Positions 24,946 through 35,869 of a stretch of 64,000 bases of DNA are shown here, piece by piece. The notes under the pieces were generated by a model. The model had not been told where the DNA came from. It saw only the letters and a list, made by a program, of their open reading frames with translations, and did not search any database. The position numbers were made by a program, and so were the translations under genes. Positions within the stretch are counted from its first letter, which is position 1. Each line of letters begins with the position of its first letter. Origin of the DNA: Cladopsammia gracilis (lineage: Eukaryota; Cnidaria; Anthozoa; Scleractinia; Dendrophylliidae); contig JAJGOT010000239.1 in NCBI GenBank assembly GCA_022457155.1, positions 150,001-214,000 of the forward strand, written 5' to 3'.

Positions 24946-25360
24946 AGGAGAGGGTTTCGTCAGAAACGATCCTTTCTCACAATTGAACCATGTAAAATGA
25001 AATTTCCATTAAATTTATCGCTTGTTCGATAAGAGAAGGGCACGGAGTTCCCGATGTCAAGGCCTATCTGACTTTGCCGTGGATTGAAGCGGACTGAAAG
25101 CTGAAGCGGCTGCAATTTGCGCCTTATATGCTGATGTCCGATCTCGCCTCTCGGTCCTCCGTAATTCAGATATGTGTTGCAATGAAGGAAGTGGCACCAG
25201 ATGAATCGCAACTCCTTATTGCATCGCCTATATACTGTCTATAACCAAATGAATTTATAGAGAGTAGAATCCTGAAATCTCGAAAGGGGTTCCATCAGGA
25301 ACGATCCGTTCTCACCATTGTACCACGTGGTGTGAAATTTATTTATAATTTCTCGTTTTC
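24946..25360. repeat. pair of imperfect direct repeats
   Basis: About 80 bp at 24950-25030 (GAAACGATCCTTTCTCAC) resembles 25285-25360 (GGAACGATCCGTTCTCAC) at roughly 75% by eye, in the same orientation about 330 bp apart. The minus-strand frame between them has no recognised domain. Confidence 0.45.
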
Positions 25361-25444
25361 TACTCATGTTTATCGGTTTCAAATAAATCACAATTACCTA
25401 TAAATATATTTTACTCCTTATTTAATCACCTGTGCACTTTCTAT

Positions 25445-26129
25445 CTCAAGCATGTTAAGGCATGGTTCGCCCCTTGGTGTAGACCCCCCGCGAAGAAAAT
25501 TCTTTCCCCCCTTGGAAGTAATTTTTTTTTAGCTCTAACAATCACAAAAAGTATACATCAAACTGGATTTAGCGTCCTTAAATTCCTTAAGGTTTGATTA
25601 TTGTGGTCACGTGTCTGATGACGTCATAATTTGGACAAAAAGAAAACTTCAAATGGGGTAAGGATGGTTAACTTTGGCTAAGAGAAAATCATACGCACTT
25701 TTTTGCCTTTATGCATAAGGACTATCCCTGGCTGGAATGGACAATTTTTATATTTTGTTAACAAGATATTAAGAGATAAAATATGTCACGTGACCTCTTT
25801 TACGAAATAACCCTTTAACTGTAAATCATAGTCAACCATTCCGGCCAGATTCATATAAGGGAGAACCATACAAATACATTAACAGTTCAATTTATATCCA
25901 TCATATGCCATCTCGGCACCCCATTTTCAATTTTATTTTTGTATAATAAAACAATGATAACGAGTCACGTGATGCAAATATTCGACATTTAAGGTAAACA
26001 GTGGTTTAAGGTTATCAAGTTTTATCCTGCTGCTAAGTTTGAGCCTGTTTTGGTAAATCACCTCAAAGTTACGATCGTTTTCAGATTTTATGCAAATTAG
26101 GCTCTGAACCATGCCTTAACATGCTTGAG
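25445..26129. mobile_element. 685-bp foldback-ended element, copy 1
   Basis: The left end reads CTCAAGCATGTTAAGGCATG and the right end is its reverse complement. A second copy in the same orientation, similar throughout, lies at 58614-59296 (683 bp). There is no coding capacity and no clear target duplication. It ends 46 bp past the stop codon of the GPCR gene, and its minus strand carries AATAAA-type signals (near 25935), so it could supply that gene's 3' end. Confidence 0.8.
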
Positions 26130-26175
26130 TATAGTCAAAGAAACTTAACGTTAAACAGGCATCAACATCCGACCA

Positions 26176-27216
26176 CTAGAGGCGATCTCCTTGCTCGTCG
26201 ATGTTGCTTGTAGGGGCAACTGATGTTGAATTCTTAAAGACCCTTCCTGATAATACGAAAGCACTGATGTCTATTAACACAGTGCTGTTGTTGGAACTAT
26301 CACTAGTGCGTTCCATCGAACACCTTCCACCCAGAAGGTTTCTAAATATGTCTTTGAAAGCCTTTCGGTATTGCCTGTTCAATGCTCCGTAGATAACAGG
26401 ATTATTAGCATGGTTGCAAAACACCAGAATCATGGAGAGCACATCAATCCAAAGTGGTATCTTGAAACTTGGGTAAACCATTTCGCTCAGGTTTATGGTT
26501 GCGGCAGGGATAAAACATATTAGATACGCGCAGATTACGACGGCCAGCGTTTTCGTAATTTTTACCTCTTCCACGTTAACAGTTGGCGCGCTACTCGCCA
26601 TAGTGTTAATCTGTTTAGAATGGCGTTTAACCTGTTTAAAAATCTTGAAACAACAGAAAGATATAATTCCAAGCGGGAGAGGTACGGCGACTACGAGAAC
26701 CAAGCTCGAAAAGGAAATGGAGCGACTGAAAAAGAAGATGCAAATGCATTTCCCGGTTTGAAACTCAAACTTTGACCATCCGAGGAGAGGTCCTATTGCA
26801 AATGGAAGCGGTATGAACCAAATAAACGCTATAATCAGCGCCTGATTCCTTGCGTTGAAGACCCGTCGATAGTAGTTCTGCTTAACGACCATGAAATATC
26901 GATTTACGCTTATGGCAGTGAGACTGTACATGGACGAAATGACAAACTCCGTGGTCATAAATCCGTTCAGCTGGCATAGCTCGCCACCAAAGATCCATTT
27001 GCCGTAATTGCTAACCGAGACTAGCATGAATATTAAATTTGTGGATTCCAGAGTGTCCGCTAGTGCCAAACTTGCAATCAGAGAACGTCCCTTGGTCCTT
27101 ACTCTGTTTCCTTTGGTACTGATAAACACTACCATAATGTTGCCAAAAATTCCGATTAATATAACGATGCAGAGAGGAACTGCAATCACAACAACTGAAG
27201 CAGTTGTCCAAGCCAT
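26176..27216 (-). CDS. class A (rhodopsin-like) G-protein-coupled receptor
   Basis: An intact single exon of 346 residues from ATG 27216 to TAG 26176. A longer start at GTG 27219 has no support, and an in-frame stop lies at 27232-27234. Seven hydrophobic segments fit a plasma-membrane receptor. Visible class A landmarks are N26 (TM1 GN), D54 (LALAD, TM2), C81 before TM3 with C157/C159 in the second extracellular loop, NRY at 105-107 replacing DRY, W133 (TM4), CFIP at 234-237 replacing CWxP, and NPVIY at 272-276. Position 7.43 is F266, so the retinal-binding lysine of opsins is absent. The N-terminus before TM1 is only about 6-8 residues. Ligand unknown; NRY also occurs in melatonin-type receptors, but that is not enough to name it. 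The C-tail is Ser/Thr-rich. Confidence 0.88.
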   Translation of the reverse strand: MAWTTASVVVIAVPLCIVILIGIFGNIMVVFISTKGNRVRTKGRSLIASLALADTLESTNLIFMLVSVSNYGKWIFGGELCQLNGFMTTEFVISSMYSLTAISVNRYFMVVKQNYYRRVFNARNQALIIAFIWFIPLPFAIGPLLGWSKFEFQTGKCICIFFFSRSISFSSLVLVVAVPLPLGIISFCCFKIFKQVKRHSKQINTMASSAPTVNVEEVKITKTLAVVICAYLICFIPAATINLSEMVYPSFKIPLWIDVLSMILVFCNHANNPVIYGALNRQYRKAFKDIFRNLLGGRCSMERTSDSSNNSTVLIDISAFVLSGRVFKNSTSVAPTSNIDEQGDRL

Positions 27217-27299
27217 CACAGTTAAAAAAATTTACGTTCCTGTAACGATCCAGTTGTGCAATCAACGGATTATGTTCTCCCACGAACGTTCAGGCTGAA

Positions 27300-28557
27300 A
27301 GGAAATCACTGCCATCTGCTTCGTTAAGACGCCTTTATGGCTGACTCAGCCAATTGAGAAAATCCTGTCGCTTTAGTGGTACCTTATCATAAAACAATTT
27401 GTCCACTTTAAGGACTTCGAAAGATTACTAATAGCATACCTATTTTGTAAAGCGTCACACTTTAAGCCATCCAATCTTTGTTTTTCTTCGGTTAAAATTT
27501 ACATCGAAGATCAGCTGGCGAAATAAATAAAGCTAAGCCATCAACTATCACTATAGTGTTACTGAACGACACAGTCGTATGTTATCATGCAATAAAAATA
27601 CAGCTTGCTGAGACAAAACAATTATTCGATTTGACGCCCTGCAATTCCATATGTAATTTCGATGGTAATTTTGTGTTTGTCTTTGTGTCATCTTTAGTTT
27701 TAACTTCCGGGTTTTCTTAGCACCTCACCGGGTTAACGAACAAAAAAAAGGTGTTTCTGAGTAAATTATATTCCTTTATTTGACCCAGTAGGTTTGAAAA
27801 AAAGAGAAGAAACTAAACGTACCTCATAAATTTTGTTGTGCACAAAGTAAAGACTTGATATAGTTTTATGTAAATTACACACATCGAGATTAGTGCCTTT
27901 TGAATACACAAAGAAATTACAAGTGCCAAAATTGTCCACTAGTAAAGAAGAAAAAAAGCTAGCAATTCAATCGGGGGAAAAATAAAGTAAACAGTCGAGA
28001 AGTCAGCTGTTCAAATCGTAAATTTAAATACATGTTGCAACAATAAATTCCATTCTATTTCGTTTCATATCATGATCAACGACAAATATGATTTGAAAAA
28101 GTGCAATTCGCCCTGGGACATGTTTAAACTGGGTAAACATGCTGCGAATTTAGATGATTAACTTGCCTGGTGGGAAATATTATGGCTTTTTGGATCTTTA
28201 GTAAAACAGCGATAAATTAAAATTGCCAGGCCTGAATAAACAAAATAGAGCTCTTGTTTTGTTTTCAAAAGCCAATGAAAGAAACATATACCATTAAATC
28301 AGCTTCATTCTGGAAAGGTCATAAAATCGTAAAATTATAAGCAGTCTTTTTTTATTTATTATCCTACTGGTTTGGCGGTATTTTTTTGTAACTTCAAACG
28401 GACAGAAATATTGGTGAAATTAATAAGTGTGTAAAGTTCCAATAGTGAAAACCTCAATAAGACAAGTAATTAAAAAAGCTGATATATTATATCGCCACGT
28501 TGGTATCGAGAAACAAAACGATATTAGAGCCATGTTATTAGACCATTTCGCGAGTAA
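27300..28557. other. upstream region of the GPCR, nothing assigned
   Basis: The likely 5' flank of the minus-strand receptor. I see no further coding exon, no clear TATA box placed relative to a start site, and no repeat pair. AT-rich throughout. Confidence 0.45.
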
Positions 28558-28558
28558 T

Positions 28559-28973
28559 GGAATCATGGGTAATCAGAACAAACATGGATAATCCAGTGTC
28601 AAAAAACCGTCTTCGGTAAAATTTGAATTCACCAATATTTCTGAATTGAAAACTTACCATACTAGGACGAAGATTTAAATTTGAGAGGTATAGCTTTATT
28701 AGAAAGCGTTCGATAATTGTTTTTTTGTTTTCCATTCATTTGTCAATAAGATCCAAGCGAAGTCCACAGAAAAATTTGCAGACAAATGTATGGAAAACAA
28801 ACAAAAATAACTGTACTCTTTCTTAAACAGCTGCGTCCCTCAAACCTGATAAGTAAAATCTTCTTCGTGGTATTGTAAGCTTTTGATTGATAAATAATGG
28901 ATAATTTAAACTTAACCGAAATTGTTAGGCACTGTTTTTGGCGGTATACGTATGCCCTGATTACCCATGATCC
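28559..28973. mobile_element. inverted-repeat element related to 47606-47720
   Basis: The left end reads GGAATCATGGGTAATCAG and the right end CTGATTACCCATGATCC, an inverted pair about 415 bp apart. The left part (through CCAGTGTCAAA and CGGTAAAATTT) recurs at 47606-47720. Non-coding; probably a MITE family. Confidence 0.6.
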
Positions 28974-29150
28974 TTCAACAAGCGTGAAGTCCTTTTAATA
29001 TTATGCACAGGCCATTGTTAAATCATCGGATCACCGACGTATTGGGATACCGTTCGGAAGGCGATTTCAAAGCGGACTGTGATCGGAGATCCTCGCAAAG
29101 AGGCATATTTTCACTCACAATCCTGGCCATTCTTTAGTTCAAGAGCTAGA

Positions 29151-29329
29151 ACTATAAAAGCGAGGACCGATACAACGTAGATACAAATTTAATCTTCATC
29201 GAGTTTACCTGACGGGTACCTAGAGTGTTCTTTCATCGAGTGTACCTGAAGAAGGCTGGTTTGGCCAGCAGAAATATAGTACACCTTTTAAATTTGTATC
29301 TACGTTGTATCGGTCCTTGCTTTTATAGT
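29151..29329 (+). mobile_element. Penelope-like 3'-end relic with inverted arms
   Basis: The 40-bp arms (29151-29191 and 29288-29329, sharing GATACAACGTAGATACAAAT) are near-perfect reverse complements. Between them lies CTGAAGA (29246-29252), a GCTGG/CCAGC stem, then GAAAT (29271-29275), the layout of a hammerhead core with one extra A before GAAA. The arrangement parallels the Penelope fragment at 13001-13561. No coding sequence is left. Confidence 0.55.
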
Positions 29330-32300
29330 TTATTTCATTTGTTAAACCGATCCGGATCTCTATTGATCCAACGTATACCAGCAGGATTGTCGTCCACGGT
29401 TACGTGCTTGAACTTCTCACAATTTAGGCATTATGTTTACAAGAAACAATACGAACCAGCTGCCCATTAAACTAGGAGCAGCATCCAACAAATGCGAGTC
29501 GAACGCGCGAAAAATAGTTTTCTTATATGAACTTTTGTTTCCCAACGTCGTTCCCAGGGTCCTCTCTTTTCAGCTACCGAGTGTTGCGTGACCATTTGCA
29601 TGAATCGTGACCATTTGCGCCTGTTTGCAGCGCACTCTTCTCCCACTTTGTGGAGTTAACTGATATTTATGACGAGAGTGCAATAGACCACTTCAACGAT
29701 AAGACGACCATAGTGCATTATGGGGCGGCCACTGGGCGTGGGAAGTTGATAATTCATTCGTTTATCCCAGGATTCGTGGAGTTGCTTAATTTTTGGATTT
29801 CACTGTCAGCTTAGTAAATGATGTTAAAGACGCTACTAACACACTGTAACCTAAGAAATCAATCGATCGCCCTTGCGCATATTAAGCTAGAAATCCTTGG
29901 AAACTTACAGCGTAAAAAGACTAGCTCACAACGCCGTCATCTTGGATAAGCCGTCCCCTGGCCACCCCATATTGCACTATGATTGCAAATGGCCGTCGTG
30001 TCGTCAAAGTGGTATGTTGTACGAATCGTGTAATAAGAAAAGACTGGACTGGCGAGACTTAATAAGCATGTTAGAGTTTAACGATTTTGCACCGGTTTGG
30101 CAAGAGAATTAAAGGGGAGAAAGATGGAAGTTTTTCGATTTTCATATGCATATGTGTTGCTAAAGATATATCATCTATTTGGAGAGACGTTTGAGCGCAA
30201 ACAGTAAATTTTAAGAATTACGGCTCATTAACTGAAAGCGGCGGATTGTGTACAACCTTCGCTTCGTTTAATATTGTTTGGCGCCATGTAACTTTGCTTG
30301 CCATCTGCTTGGAAGCGCCAACGTAAATAATTCCGCCCCAAAATGTGGGAAAATAACACTGGAATATCAAGTAAAGTGGAAGGACACAAATATATCAGCC
30401 TTTTTTTACGGAATTTCACCAATTTGCATTGCCTGAGCGATGTTTGAGACTAGTATGGAAACAACTAAAAGAAATACTTGTATACTTTCGACCATTACAT
30501 AAAGTGCCGACATTATATTAGTTTGATACGTGTTTTATACATTCTGATCCTTTTCTCTTTTAGATATTTTTTTAAAAATTTTAATTTAAACAAAAAAAAA
30601 GAAAATCCAAGATGGCGGACAATAATTTCAAAATTATAGTTTTATCGCTTTTTATTGTTTTTTCTCGCATTACAAGTGTGTCCTTGTTTGTATTTATTAT
30701 GTTTTAATATTAAAGAGATGATTTTATAGTCATATTTGATCTGGATGGATGTATCTGGATGGAAAAATATCAAAGAAACGTCGGAAAAACAAAAAATGAC
30801 GTCATCGTGACATCATAATTGGGTGTGGCAGGTCAAAACTGGGTGTGAGGTTTTCTTGTATGGAGGTGAACATTGTGTGAAAATTTCATGGTCCTAGCCT
30901 TACTGGTTCCAGAGGTATAGAGGGGGGATTCGAGGAGCTGTTGCCATTGCTATTCGTAACGCAATCCAGTTATTAGCATGTTTCGGAAAAATCTTGGGAA
31001 AGCAATCGAGCGTTCTGTTCGATGCAAATAAATTTTTTTGCAGGTGTACATGAAACTTGAAAACAATACTCGTGAATAATGAGGACGCTTACTTGTAAAC
31101 ACAAAATTTGTGGGAAAAATATTAGTACATTGGAGGCCGTATTTTATTGTCTTGCATGTTGTCAATGTCCTTGAAACTTGCAGGCTATATAAATTGATGA
31201 TTCATCTCGAGATTGTCAGATTAAAAAAAATTATCTCGCGGTTTCCAAATTATCATCACATTTGTAGGCGTAGACCAAATTACATACAAAAATGGCAACA
31301 AGAACAGCTGAACACGCGCTAATCAAATACTTCTTGCTTGCAATCGGCCAAAGCAAACCCCTCACTTTTTTACACACCATTTCAAATGAAATCTTTAGAA
31401 ATTAGCCAATTATGTCGATAGTGTGTTTTTCACTGTATTTATAATCCCCAAAACTTCATCCCTAAAAATTTCAAAAACGCTCTCGTACATTTCTTTTAAA
31501 CTTTGTCCAGTTGAAGCCCATGGTCTAATTAATTAGTCTACTAGCGGGTTTTACAAAAAATTTTCTTGATCTAGAGAAACTCCGCAACTTGTGAATTTCG
31601 GAGGATCACCATTCCGTTGCCATGGAAGCACCGATGTAAACAAATCCTATACTTTCATAAAGTTCAATGTATTGCGTGTTTGCATGCAAAGTGGATTGAC
31701 CAGCTTTTATGGGCTATAACAAAAGATCTGGCCCATAATAAATTGAAAGGGTGTGGTCTTAAGAAATGGGTACGATCCTCCTTAAGCTTTATAAATGTTG
31801 TCATCAATCAAGTAGTTTTGAATATATGTATACTCAATTAACGATATAAACACATAAAAAGAGCATTGTAAATCAGAGTTAGTTGAGAAGAAACTGTAAA
31901 GGAAGAGAACCTAGGAGAGACGGAGTGAATTTAGAAGTGTAAGGTGATGAATTAAACCATGTTTTGAAACCGAGAAGTCATTGTTTCAGTCCGGCGGACA
32001 TCTGCTTTTTCTTGAGCAGTCCTTCCCGTGGGGCGTAAGACATCGTTTCCATTACACATTATTAAAGAAGAAAGAACCAAACCACTGTATTAGATGTCTT
32101 TAATACACACCGTACCATTCATGTTGACGTAATTTTCATTTTTAATATCATTCACGTTGACGTTATTTTCATTTTCAATGCAGTAAGTTGTTTATAGTTT
32201 TCAAATTTCTAAGCTGTACTTAACTTTAGAATCATCACGCATAGCTAATTTGTGATTTTCATGCTGATGTCGGGTTTAAAAAATAAATACACTTTCTTCT

Positions 32301-32610
32301 CGGAAACCGATCACTTCTTCCACAATCAACTGCATTGTTTTGGATCTCGTAAAGGTAATATCGTGAAACTGAAAAAAATTGGACGCATTTGAAAAGTGCA
32401 ATTAACTTTCTCAATCCATTTTCTTCTAATTTATAATTCATTAATTCATCCAATGCTCTCGATTTGGTAATAGGCTTCGTCTGCGGCATGTCTTCTCCTC
32501 TTTTTACACATAATCTGTAAAGCAGTCAACAAAAACATAGTTTTGAGCTGTCATAGGGCTGTAGGTACTTTTTTAACATTTACTCGACTCCTACAACAAC
32601 TTCGTCTCCA
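29330..32610. other. intergenic, no gene recognised
   Basis: Short open frames (29897-30112, 30228-30422, 31110-31322, 31617-31841, 32259-32489) have no recognisable domain or splice context. The text AAGATGGCGG (30610) and several GACGTCA motifs occur but no repeat boundary is clear. Confidence 0.45.
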
Positions 32611-32730
32611 GGGCGGAGTTGTTCGAAGGACGATTAGCGCTAATCCAGGGTTAATTACCATGACAACTCATATGTTCTGTGACAGTTAATCCAGGATTAG
32701 TGCTAATCATGCTTTGAACAACTCGGCCCA
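32611..32730. mobile_element. 120-bp MITE
   Basis: Left arm GGGCGGAGTTGTTCGAAGGA and right arm ending TTGAACAACTCGGCCC. The inner parts (GATTAGCGCTAATCCAGG and its near complement) also pair. About 50-bp arms around a short loop, non-coding. Confidence 0.75.
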
Positions 32731-32815
32731 GGTTCTTATCCGCCTTCAACATGGCGGTCCGGGCTTTTAAATCCCCCTCCAAAATATTCCAAAATACAAG
32801 AGCACATACCTTAGT

Positions 32816-32976
32816 CCAAAATGACGGCCATTTTATTATTCTTTTATATGCATGTTAATTAGCTATTTTTGCCTCGTCAGACTATATAAAATACCAAATA
32901 ATTTCCAAGCGAAAATGAGGCAAAGAGAGCTAAAGAACATGCATATAAAACAGTAATAAATTGGCCACCATTTTGG
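32816..32976. mobile_element. 161-bp MITE
   Basis: CCAAAATGACGGCCATTTTA on the left pairs with AAATTGGCCACCATTTTGG on the right, and TATATGCATGTT and TTTTGCCTC pair with AACATGCATATA and GAGGCAAA. Arms of about 60 bp with a 40-bp loop, non-coding. Confidence 0.7.
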
Positions 32977-34577
32977 AAAAAGGGCGCTTTTTTTTCGCGT
33001 AAAACGACGAATTGTCTTTGCCTTAAGTCCTGTAGCTTATCGTTAGCCTTCATCGCCTAAATGTATTTTTATCCCTTTATAGTTTTGGTATCTGCGAGGT
33101 AGAAAGTAAACAATCAACAACAATAAAATCACCCTTTAGTTATATCAACCAAACGTGGCACTTCACCCAAGTCGACCTGTCAAGTCACGTTATTACTTAA
33201 CATTTTCAGTTGATCTGGTCAAAAAAAGCTGTAATAAATATGATATATCACACGATTTGTGACATCATTTCTAAGCATGGAACTCTTTGACAGAATTACG
33301 AAAACTCAGTTAGAACAGTGTCATGTTAAACTTTTTGTTCCTTTGTATCTTCTGTGTTTATCACTGCAAAAATCGCTAAGGTATAATTGATAGATATAAT
33401 CACCATGAAAACAGTATCTTCACACCAAAATCATTTATCCCTGTAATTATCTAAACAATAGACCACACATTTCTATGACTTGTGGGCTCAAAAAAGCACA
33501 CGTGAGACGTTAAGAACACGAGAAGATCTTGTAAGTAACGAGCCGATGGCGAGATATTTACAAACCTTTAGAGTGTTAATCTAACATTCAAAGTGGTTTA
33601 TTGCACCGAGGAAACATAGAAGTGTGTGGTTATTGCTTTTATGTAATAAACAGATTTCAGGTCTTTTGGTTTCACCGATCAGAGCGCGTGTTATCTTCAG
33701 TTTTTGTATAAATTTCATTTCGGTTATATTCAGTTTATACTAGTTTATATGGGACATACCTTCCTTATGATACGATCCTTGTTTATTTTGATCTCGTCGA
33801 AAAGTCAGTTCAATCCGGTCAGGTTCTATATATCTAAATGTTTCCTTAGGCTCCACATTTCTTTTCTGTGGATTCGCAGGACCGTTTCCTTTACATCAGC
33901 GAACAAAACAAAACGAAACAAGAAAAGAAACAAGTTAGCACTTTGTTTGTACATACCAATACACATTTACTATTTTACTGGCTAACAGTGGCAGCCAGAG
34001 GATTCTTTTGCATGCTGACGTACGTGTTTCTCATTGCAGATCGAATGAAGGTTGGGTGGCATTCATCATCATCACCACCATCGCCATCGATATCGCCACA
34101 GCTCGATATCACCACCACCCGATCACGATCGGCATGGTCAGACTCAGCGATATTCCTAATACCATTGCCTTTAACATTGTCCCCACCACCGCCATCATTT
34201 TTCAACTTTATTTATATATTTATTTTATTTATATGATCACAAACGATACTGATCACTGTATTTTTCGAGGGCCATGCGCGAATAGACCATTCTACAATTG
34301 TCTTTTTAGAGTCCTGGCCTTTGAGTGGAAGCGAGGTTGAAGTTGACCTTGTCATGATACAGACCTTGGAGCATTTCAGATGTAAATTCACCTAGTTAGC
34401 ATGAGAACAGCATTATTAACATATGAAAGGCAGAAAGGTTTGTATCAAAGCAAGGTCACCTCCAGCCTCAGGCAAGGTCACCAAGCACATAACTGTAAAA
34501 TGGACTATTATTTGGCCGTTATAGGAATTGAAATAATTATATGAACAACTGCATCGCGCTGTCAAGTAAACAATGAA
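32977..34577. other. intergenic, no gene recognised
   Basis: The stretch 34060-34200 is rich in CATC/CACC/ATCACC triplets and gives open frames in several phases, which is a simple-sequence effect. Nothing else is supported. Confidence 0.45.
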
Positions 34578-34720
34578 ATATATATATGAATATGAATGAG
34601 TGTGAATAGGAAGGAACTCAGAAAAAAAAAATTGAGTTCCAGATGGGATTTAAACCCACGGACCTACCGTATTCTGGTCGGACGCTCTAACCACTGTGCT
34701 ATTGAAACTCTGGTGATGAA
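34578..34720 (-). mobile_element. tRNA-derived SINE, minus copy
   Basis: The minus strand reads TAGCACAGTGG (A-box-like, 34691-34701) and then GGGTTTAAATCCC (B-box-like, 34645-34657), spaced as in a tRNA-derived pol III promoter. A tail includes GAGTTCC. The head touches one arm of a long inverted repeat shared with the plus copy at 34919-35122. Confidence 0.75.
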
Positions 34721-34918
34721 CAACGGTCAAATGTGGGCTATGTATGACACACGGATTGGATCACTCAACCACAGGTATGCCAATGAACTTATTTACTATG
34801 AGAGTTTATTTTACGTGACTTCCCGATGCAGTTAATCAGTGTGTTCATTGGCATACCTGTGGTTGGGTGATTCAATCCGTGTGTCATACATAGCCCACAT
34901 TTGACCGTTGCTCATCAT
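34711..34918. repeat. inverted arms joining two SINEs
   Basis: The 78-bp arms at 34711-34788 and 34842-34918 are near-perfect reverse complements (for example GGGCTATGTATGACACACGG), separated by 53 bp. With the SINE bodies included, the palindrome spans about 34578-35122. Confidence 0.85.
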
Positions 34919-34999
34919 TCGAGTTTTCAGTAGCTCAGTGGTTAAAGCATCCGACCAAAATACCATAATATATTAGTTATACTAATATAACTAATAATT

Positions 35000-35037
<38 letters not shown>

Positions 35038-35122
35038 GGAAGGTCGTGGGTATAAATCCCATCTGGAACTCGGAATATTTTTCTGAGTTCCTTCTCTCAA
35101 TACTCGTTCATATTCATATACA
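34919..35122 (+). mobile_element. tRNA-derived SINE, plus copy, split by (GTT)n
   Basis: TAGCTCAGTGG at 34931-34941 matches the A box and GGGTATAAATCCC at 35048-35060 matches the B box. Between them an AT-rich run and a (GTT)13 array (about 35000-35039) have expanded the normally short gap. It mirrors the minus copy at 34578-34720. Confidence 0.75.
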
Positions 35123-35273
35123 TCTCATCATTAATGTGAATTAAATGATAAAATGGTAAACTGATTTCAACATCAGTTGCAAGATGGAGCACATTAAAAC
35201 GTTAATTAACTGCAATATGGAGAAAAGAATGACATTATGTAAAAACGTTAACGAAAAAGCAAGATGATATCAC

Positions 35274-35546
35274 CTCTTATGTCATGTTCGGAAGATGCTC
35301 GCTCCAGTCTTTCCAAGTCAAAATCGGAGGCCTGGCTGTAATCTTGGCAGCTGAGTGACCGCCGCCTTGTAAGCACCTGGTTATCGTTGCCACGTGGTAT
35401 TTTGCGCTTTTTCTTTCGGTCAAATCCAAAGCTATTCCATCGTCGAAATTCCGTTGTTGGTCCTGCCAGAAAATGCGAAACACGGTATTTTTCCATATCC
35501 AACAATAAGCAATCTGTTTCCCGGAAACAATGACAGATGTCTAGAT
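35274..35546 (-). CDS. candidate linker exon of the PDZ gene
   Basis: A 273-bp open stretch between a plausible acceptor (TACAG, right edge 35546) and donor (GAG|GTGATA, left edge 35274). It enters and leaves in phase 1. The 90 residues include KKKRKIPRG, RRRSLSCQDY and DFDLERLERASSEHD. They are charged, without a known domain, and resemble the flexible regions between PDZ domains. A second frame is also open across part of it, so the reading is not certain. Its link to the exon at 39184 needs at least one unseen exon to finish the PDZ fold and to change phase. Confidence 0.4.
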
Positions 35547-35869
35547 CTGTATTCGCAGGTGCGGTAAAGTTTTGGTTTGACATAAATATTCTGAAAACAG
35601 TTACCGTTACCACAAAGACTTTATGTATGCATATACCGTGACTAAATTTTTATCAAACTTTACCACTTGTCTGGATCTACTGTTTCTCTGATATTCATCG
35701 AAACCGTTCTTACATCCTCCAACCCGCGTAACATCACTGGGCGCTTCCTAAACCCACCCCCACTTGCGAGGAGTGTGCTAAGAATTAAATGAGTTAATTT
35801 TATCCAGAAAAATTCACTTTTCAGAGTGATGTATACGATTCACACAGCTGCTTTGCTACTACACCGCTA

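Noticed and set aside
26176..27216. Receptor as an opsin
   Set aside because: The residue at the retinal-lysine position (7.43) is F, so no Schiff base can form.
27217..27283. Longer GPCR N-terminus from upstream frames
   Set aside because: The upstream frame starts at GTG, has no ATG, and is out of frame. An in-frame stop lies just before the ATG at 27216.
34040..34210. Overlapping His/Thr/Ser-rich and Asp/Gly-rich frames
   Set aside because: They stem from a CATC/CACC simple-sequence stretch read on both strands.
35277..35483. Second open frame across the candidate PDZ linker exon
   Set aside because: It has no domain and no matching splice phase. The other frame has a more protein-like charged composition, though neither is proven.
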